64,000 nucleotides of DNA, taken from the NCBI GenBank assembly GCA_964608095.1, contig CAZSMK010000003.1, forward strand, positions 32,317 through 96,316. Direction: 5' to 3'. Within the stretch, counting starts at the first letter, position 1, and every line of letters starts with the position of its first letter. A program made the position numbers and the translations under genes. The notes under the pieces are model-generated. The model was not told the origin of the DNA. It searched no databases and saw nothing but the letters and a program-made list of their open reading frames with translations. The DNA comes from CAZSMK01 sp964608095 (GTDB taxonomy: Bacteria > Sumerlaeota > Sumerlaeia > MWCT01 > JAGHBZ01). Below, piece by piece: positions 61,186 to 64,000 of the stretch.

Positions 61186-62214
61186 TTAAAAACCGTATAT
61201 TTCAGGTTTAGGTTCGCGAAGCATGAGCTCCTTCGCAGTGATGTGAGGGTCCTTGCCCTCATAGACGACTTCATAGACGCCCTGTGATATGGGCATGTCA
61301 ACCTCAAATCGTCGTGCAATCTGTATTACTGACTCGGCGGTCGTAATCCCTTCGACAACCATTCCAATTTGAGTGGTAGCGGCATCCACGGTCAGTCCCT
61401 GTGCGATTAGTTCTCCGAAGTTGCGATTGCGGCTATGATGGCTGGTGGCGGTGACAATTAAATCACCTACACCGCTGAGACCGGTAAAAGTTTCCACATT
61501 CGCCCCCATGCTGACGCCAAGTCGAATTATCTCAGCCAGCCCACGAGTCAGCAGCGCGGCTTTAGTATTGTCGCCGTACCCCAATCCATCGCACATCCCC
61601 GCTGCGATGGCGATCACATTTTTTACTGCGCCCCCGACTTCCACGCCGAGAATATCCGATTGACGATAGGGACGGAAAAATGGGGTCATAAATAGAGACT
61701 GAATGCGGGTGGAGGTCTCTTCCGTGAACGAGGCAGCCACCACGACGGTCGGCATTTTTCTCGACACTTCTTCAGCATGGCTGGGTCCGCTTAGCACACA
61801 TATTCGGTCTTTCGTTTCTGCTCCTAACTCTTCCATTACAATTGAAGACATGGTCGAGCCGGAGCCCGGTTCAATACCCTTGGTACATACGACGATAAAA
61901 GTATCCGTCTTGAGTGTGCGGGCTTTCCGAAGCGTACGGCAACAAGACCGAAACGCCCTGGAAGGAACCGCAATCACGATGATATTACGGTCGTTCAATG
62001 CGTCGGAAATATTCTCAGTGATGGTGACATTTTGAGGAAGAGAAATAGCAGGAATCCTGAAATGCCGGTGGGTGGTAGCAAGCGTTTGAAGAAGGTCTGT
62101 ATCGATATCCCAGAGATTGACGTCGAGACCTTTATCGCCCAGCATCCATGCCAGGGTTGTCCCCCAACTCCCTGCACCAATTACGGTAATCTTATCGTCG
62201 TGTGTTTCGATCAT
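61186..62214 (-). CDS. gpsA: Glycerol-3-phosphate dehydrogenase [NAD(P)+]
   Basis: 342 residues with the dinucleotide motif VIGAGSWGTTLAWML (11-25), VVCTKGIEPGSG, VLSGPSHAEEV, GGAVKNVIAIAAGMCDGLGYGDNTKAAL and GLSGVGDLIVTATSHHSRNRNFG. It reduces dihydroxyacetone phosphate to sn-glycerol-3-phosphate, the phospholipid backbone precursor; this implies bacterial-type ester lipids. It lies 165 bases from the TatD-fusion gene upstream on the same strand. Confidence 0.96.
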   Translation of the reverse strand: MIETHDDKITVIGAGSWGTTLAWMLGDKGLDVNLWDIDTDLLQTLATTHRHFRIPAISLPQNVTITENISDALNDRNIIVIAVPSRAFRSCCRTLRKARTLKTDTFIVVCTKGIEPGSGSTMSSIVMEELGAETKDRICVLSGPSHAEEVSRKMPTVVVAASFTEETSTRIQSLFMTPFFRPYRQSDILGVEVGGAVKNVIAIAAGMCDGLGYGDNTKAALLTRGLAEIIRLGVSMGANVETFTGLSGVGDLIVTATSHHSRNRNFGELIAQGLTVDAATTQIGMVVEGITTAESVIQIARRFEVDMPISQGVYEVVYEGKDPHITAKELMLREPKPEIYGF

Positions 62215-62379
62215 GTGAATTCTTGAATCGCAACCATTAAATCAAAAAGATGCTATCATCATGAAAAAAGAACTACAAAGATTTTTTAAGGTATGTTTTG
62301 CACGTTCGAAAGAAAGCCGGATAAAAGTCAAGGATTTCACAAATGTAAGTTCGTTGCTCGAAGTATTCGTTTGCTAAGG

Positions 62380-63771
62380 TCACCATGCGGGATCGATAAA
62401 GGCTCGGCGCCGAAATGTAACGCCAAGATGATCCCTTACATATCTTTCAATTTCGTCTAAATCGACCCCGGGAATATCAACGGCGCTCACGGTTACCTCA
62501 TTGAAGGCAGACGAAGCAAGTGTGATAAATTCGAGAACATTCTCGAAGGCATTTGCATATTCAGGAACGCAAATACGAATGTACTCTTCATCAGAGGCGG
62601 CGTTCAGGCTTATTGAAATCGCGTTAAACAATGCACCTAATTCTTCTATGATGTTTCTTCCATTGATCAGGTTGCCCAAACCATTGGTATCGAGGCGCAA
62701 TCGTTTAGCGCCGCGTTGACGCAATAGGGGGACAAGCGTATTTATGAGATCGAGCCTGACGGTAGGTTCCCCGAGTCCACAAAACACGATCTCAGGATAC
62801 CCGGATAGGTCGTCAGGAAGGTCGCTGACAATATCATCGAGCGAGGGCTCTTTATCGAGTTTCAAGTTATGTCCCTTGACCACCCAATTGAATTGACGCT
62901 GACAGAACCAGCATCGGTTTGGACACACATTCGTGATATTGAGATAAAGGTTGTCACGAAGTTCATAGGCGATTTCGGGTGGTGTATCGAGGGGCAAGGC
63001 AAGAAGGCGGATAGCATTCCACCGGGTCACTCTCATCACGTCCTTGACACTCAGATGCTTTATTTCGGCGATTTTTTCCGCAACATACCTGACATATGCA
63101 GGCTCATTTCTTTTCCCTCGATACCGTTGTGGTGGGAGGTAAGGAGAATCGGTCTCGATCAACAATCGCTCGATTGGTAGACGGCTGACGACTTCTCGAA
63201 GCGGATGGGCATTCGGGTACGTAATCGGCGCATCGATACCTATAAAAAAGCCTGCTTCAATAAGTGTCATGGCATCCGCGATGTCTCCAGAAAAACAATG
63301 AACCACGCCTCGTATATCCTTGTAAGGCTTTTTAAAAAGGAGTTCGAACATGCGGCTATACGCATCCCGGCAATGTAAGATTACGGGAAGATTACATTCG
63401 AGGGCGAGATTCAGGTGTGCATTGAGGACACGGATCTGTTCATTAAGGGGACTGCGCCCTCCACGGTAAAGGTCAAGACCGGTCTCACCCAATGCGACTA
63501 TATTGTGATGTTTGATAAAGGTCTTGAGAGTCTCGATCGCGGATGAGGTCACCGCGTGGGCGAAATGGGGGTGAATACCCGCCGTATGTGAAATCCAGGA
63601 CTTTTCAAAAAGAGTCTCTCTTATTTCCGCCTCCGGATCGACGAGGTCATTAATATTGACGATGTGTTCCACATTGGCGGATTGTGCACGTTCAAGCACA
63701 CTATTCAGGTCTTCTTTAAACCATTGGTCGCCAAGGTGTGCGTGACTATCTATTAAAGCCGGTTCAAACAT
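62380..63771 (-). CDS. TatD-family nuclease fused to a TatD-linked radical SAM domain
   Basis: 463 residues. Residues 1-258 are a TatD metal-dependent deoxyribonuclease with H10, H12 (DSHAHLG), E96 (GETGLD), H133 (LHCRD), H158 (HCFSG) and D208 (ETDSPYL). From about 268 a radical SAM domain follows: C283-x3-C287-x2-C290 (NVCPNRCWFC) and FCGLGEPTVR. The second part matches what I know as the TatD-associated radical SAM family, often a separate neighbouring gene. Both active sites look intact. The fusion implies that the two activities serve one process, which is unknown. Confidence 0.92.
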   Translation of the reverse strand: MFEPALIDSHAHLGDQWFKEDLNSVLERAQSANVEHIVNINDLVDPEAEIRETLFEKSWISHTAGIHPHFAHAVTSSAIETLKTFIKHHNIVALGETGLDLYRGGRSPLNEQIRVLNAHLNLALECNLPVILHCRDAYSRMFELLFKKPYKDIRGVVHCFSGDIADAMTLIEAGFFIGIDAPITYPNAHPLREVVSRLPIERLLIETDSPYLPPQRYRGKRNEPAYVRYVAEKIAEIKHLSVKDVMRVTRWNAIRLLALPLDTPPEIAYELRDNLYLNITNVCPNRCWFCQRQFNWVVKGHNLKLDKEPSLDDIVSDLPDDLSGYPEIVFCGLGEPTVRLDLINTLVPLLRQRGAKRLRLDTNGLGNLINGRNIIEELGALFNAISISLNAASDEEYIRICVPEYANAFENVLEFITLASSAFNEVTVSAVDIPGVDLDEIERYVRDHLGVTFRRRAFIDPAW

Positions 63772-63961
63772 GAGCTATTATGAACTTCAGATAAAATTAA
63801 GATTCACGAATCAGTAAACAGAGTTTAATACGTTGTGTAAAAGGAAAAGGGTATACAACAGGAGGAGAAAAAGAAAGGTTAAAAAAAGATATTCTGCTTA
63901 TACCGAGCGATTCGCGAAATCGGGAACGTAGCATCAGATACGAATACGAAAGGAACCGGAA

Positions 63962-64000
63962 ATGCTGTTTACCCCACGAAATGAGGACGTGCGGGAGAAC
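63962..64000 (+). CDS. Possible start of a gene running off the window
   Basis: An ATG at 63962 with AAAGGA 7 bases upstream opens a frame reading MLFTPRNEDVREN to the end of the window. Thirteen residues are too few to assign. The rest of 63772-63961 shows no gene. Confidence 0.35.
   Translation, partial: MLFTPRNEDVREN

Overview
The window is a gene-dense bacterial chromosome segment from a diderm-type organism that I cannot place in a well-studied genus. The peptidoglycan genes include a MurE with the DNPR motif that selects meso-diaminopimelate. There is a Wzt-like polysaccharide-export ATPase, a lone SPFH/NfeD pair, and two orphan prepilin-like proteins ending in a YDPTNGTIS-type motif. 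The secreted giants carry TPTP linkers, VCBS-type calcium repeats and NBR1-like Ig domains. Together these suggest an uncultured candidate phylum (for example Sumerlaeota/Hydrogenedentota-like or a neighbour of the PVC/Omnitrophota lineages). That placement is inference only.

Layout. 1-7.6 kb (minus strand): a purine operon purL-purF-purM-purN, then gdhA and a partial B12-binding radical SAM protein. 7.8-10.5 kb (minus): two CorC/HlyC-type CBS membrane proteins. 10.6-18.9 kb (plus): NfeD and SPFH proteins, endonuclease III, a C26 glutamine amidotransferase, Cu/Zn superoxide dismutase, an arginine-deiminase-fold protein without its catalytic cysteine, a Ser-variant ferredoxin, and two envelope proteins. 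19.4-37.7 kb (plus): a complete dcw cluster, mraZ-rsmH-ftsL-ftsI-murE-murF-mraY-murD-ftsW-murG-murC-murB-ftsQ-ftsA-ftsZ, closed by a strong intrinsic terminator. 37.8-45.3 kb: mixed single genes, including a GT4 glycosyltransferase, FmdB-type and B-box zinc proteins, a methyltransferase, an ECF-like S component, a prepilin-like protein, a sirtuin, a Wzt-like ATPase and a PflX-like radical SAM enzyme.

45.7-58.9 kb (plus) is the most unusual coding block. It holds a prepilin-like protein followed by four exported proteins: a small PGG-motif partner, a 2005-residue protein with a matrixin-like N-terminus whose zinc/catalytic residues are mostly lost followed by about thirteen calcium-type FG-GAP/VCBS motifs, a subtilase-like protein with Glu where His is expected, and a beta-propeller/NBR1-Ig/DUF5719-like protein. 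They look like a surface or matrix display set rather than an ordinary protease cluster.

58.9-60.0 kb is non-coding. It contains dispersed and hairpin repeats, one of which recurs at 39.8 kb, and two promoter-like elements that each precede a potentially structured small RNA. 60.0-63.8 kb (minus) carries an alternative sigma-70 factor behind a cluster of CACTTTT/AAAAGTG boxes, gpsA, and a TatD nuclease fused to a radical SAM domain. No rRNA, tRNA, CRISPR array, integrase or transposase was seen.
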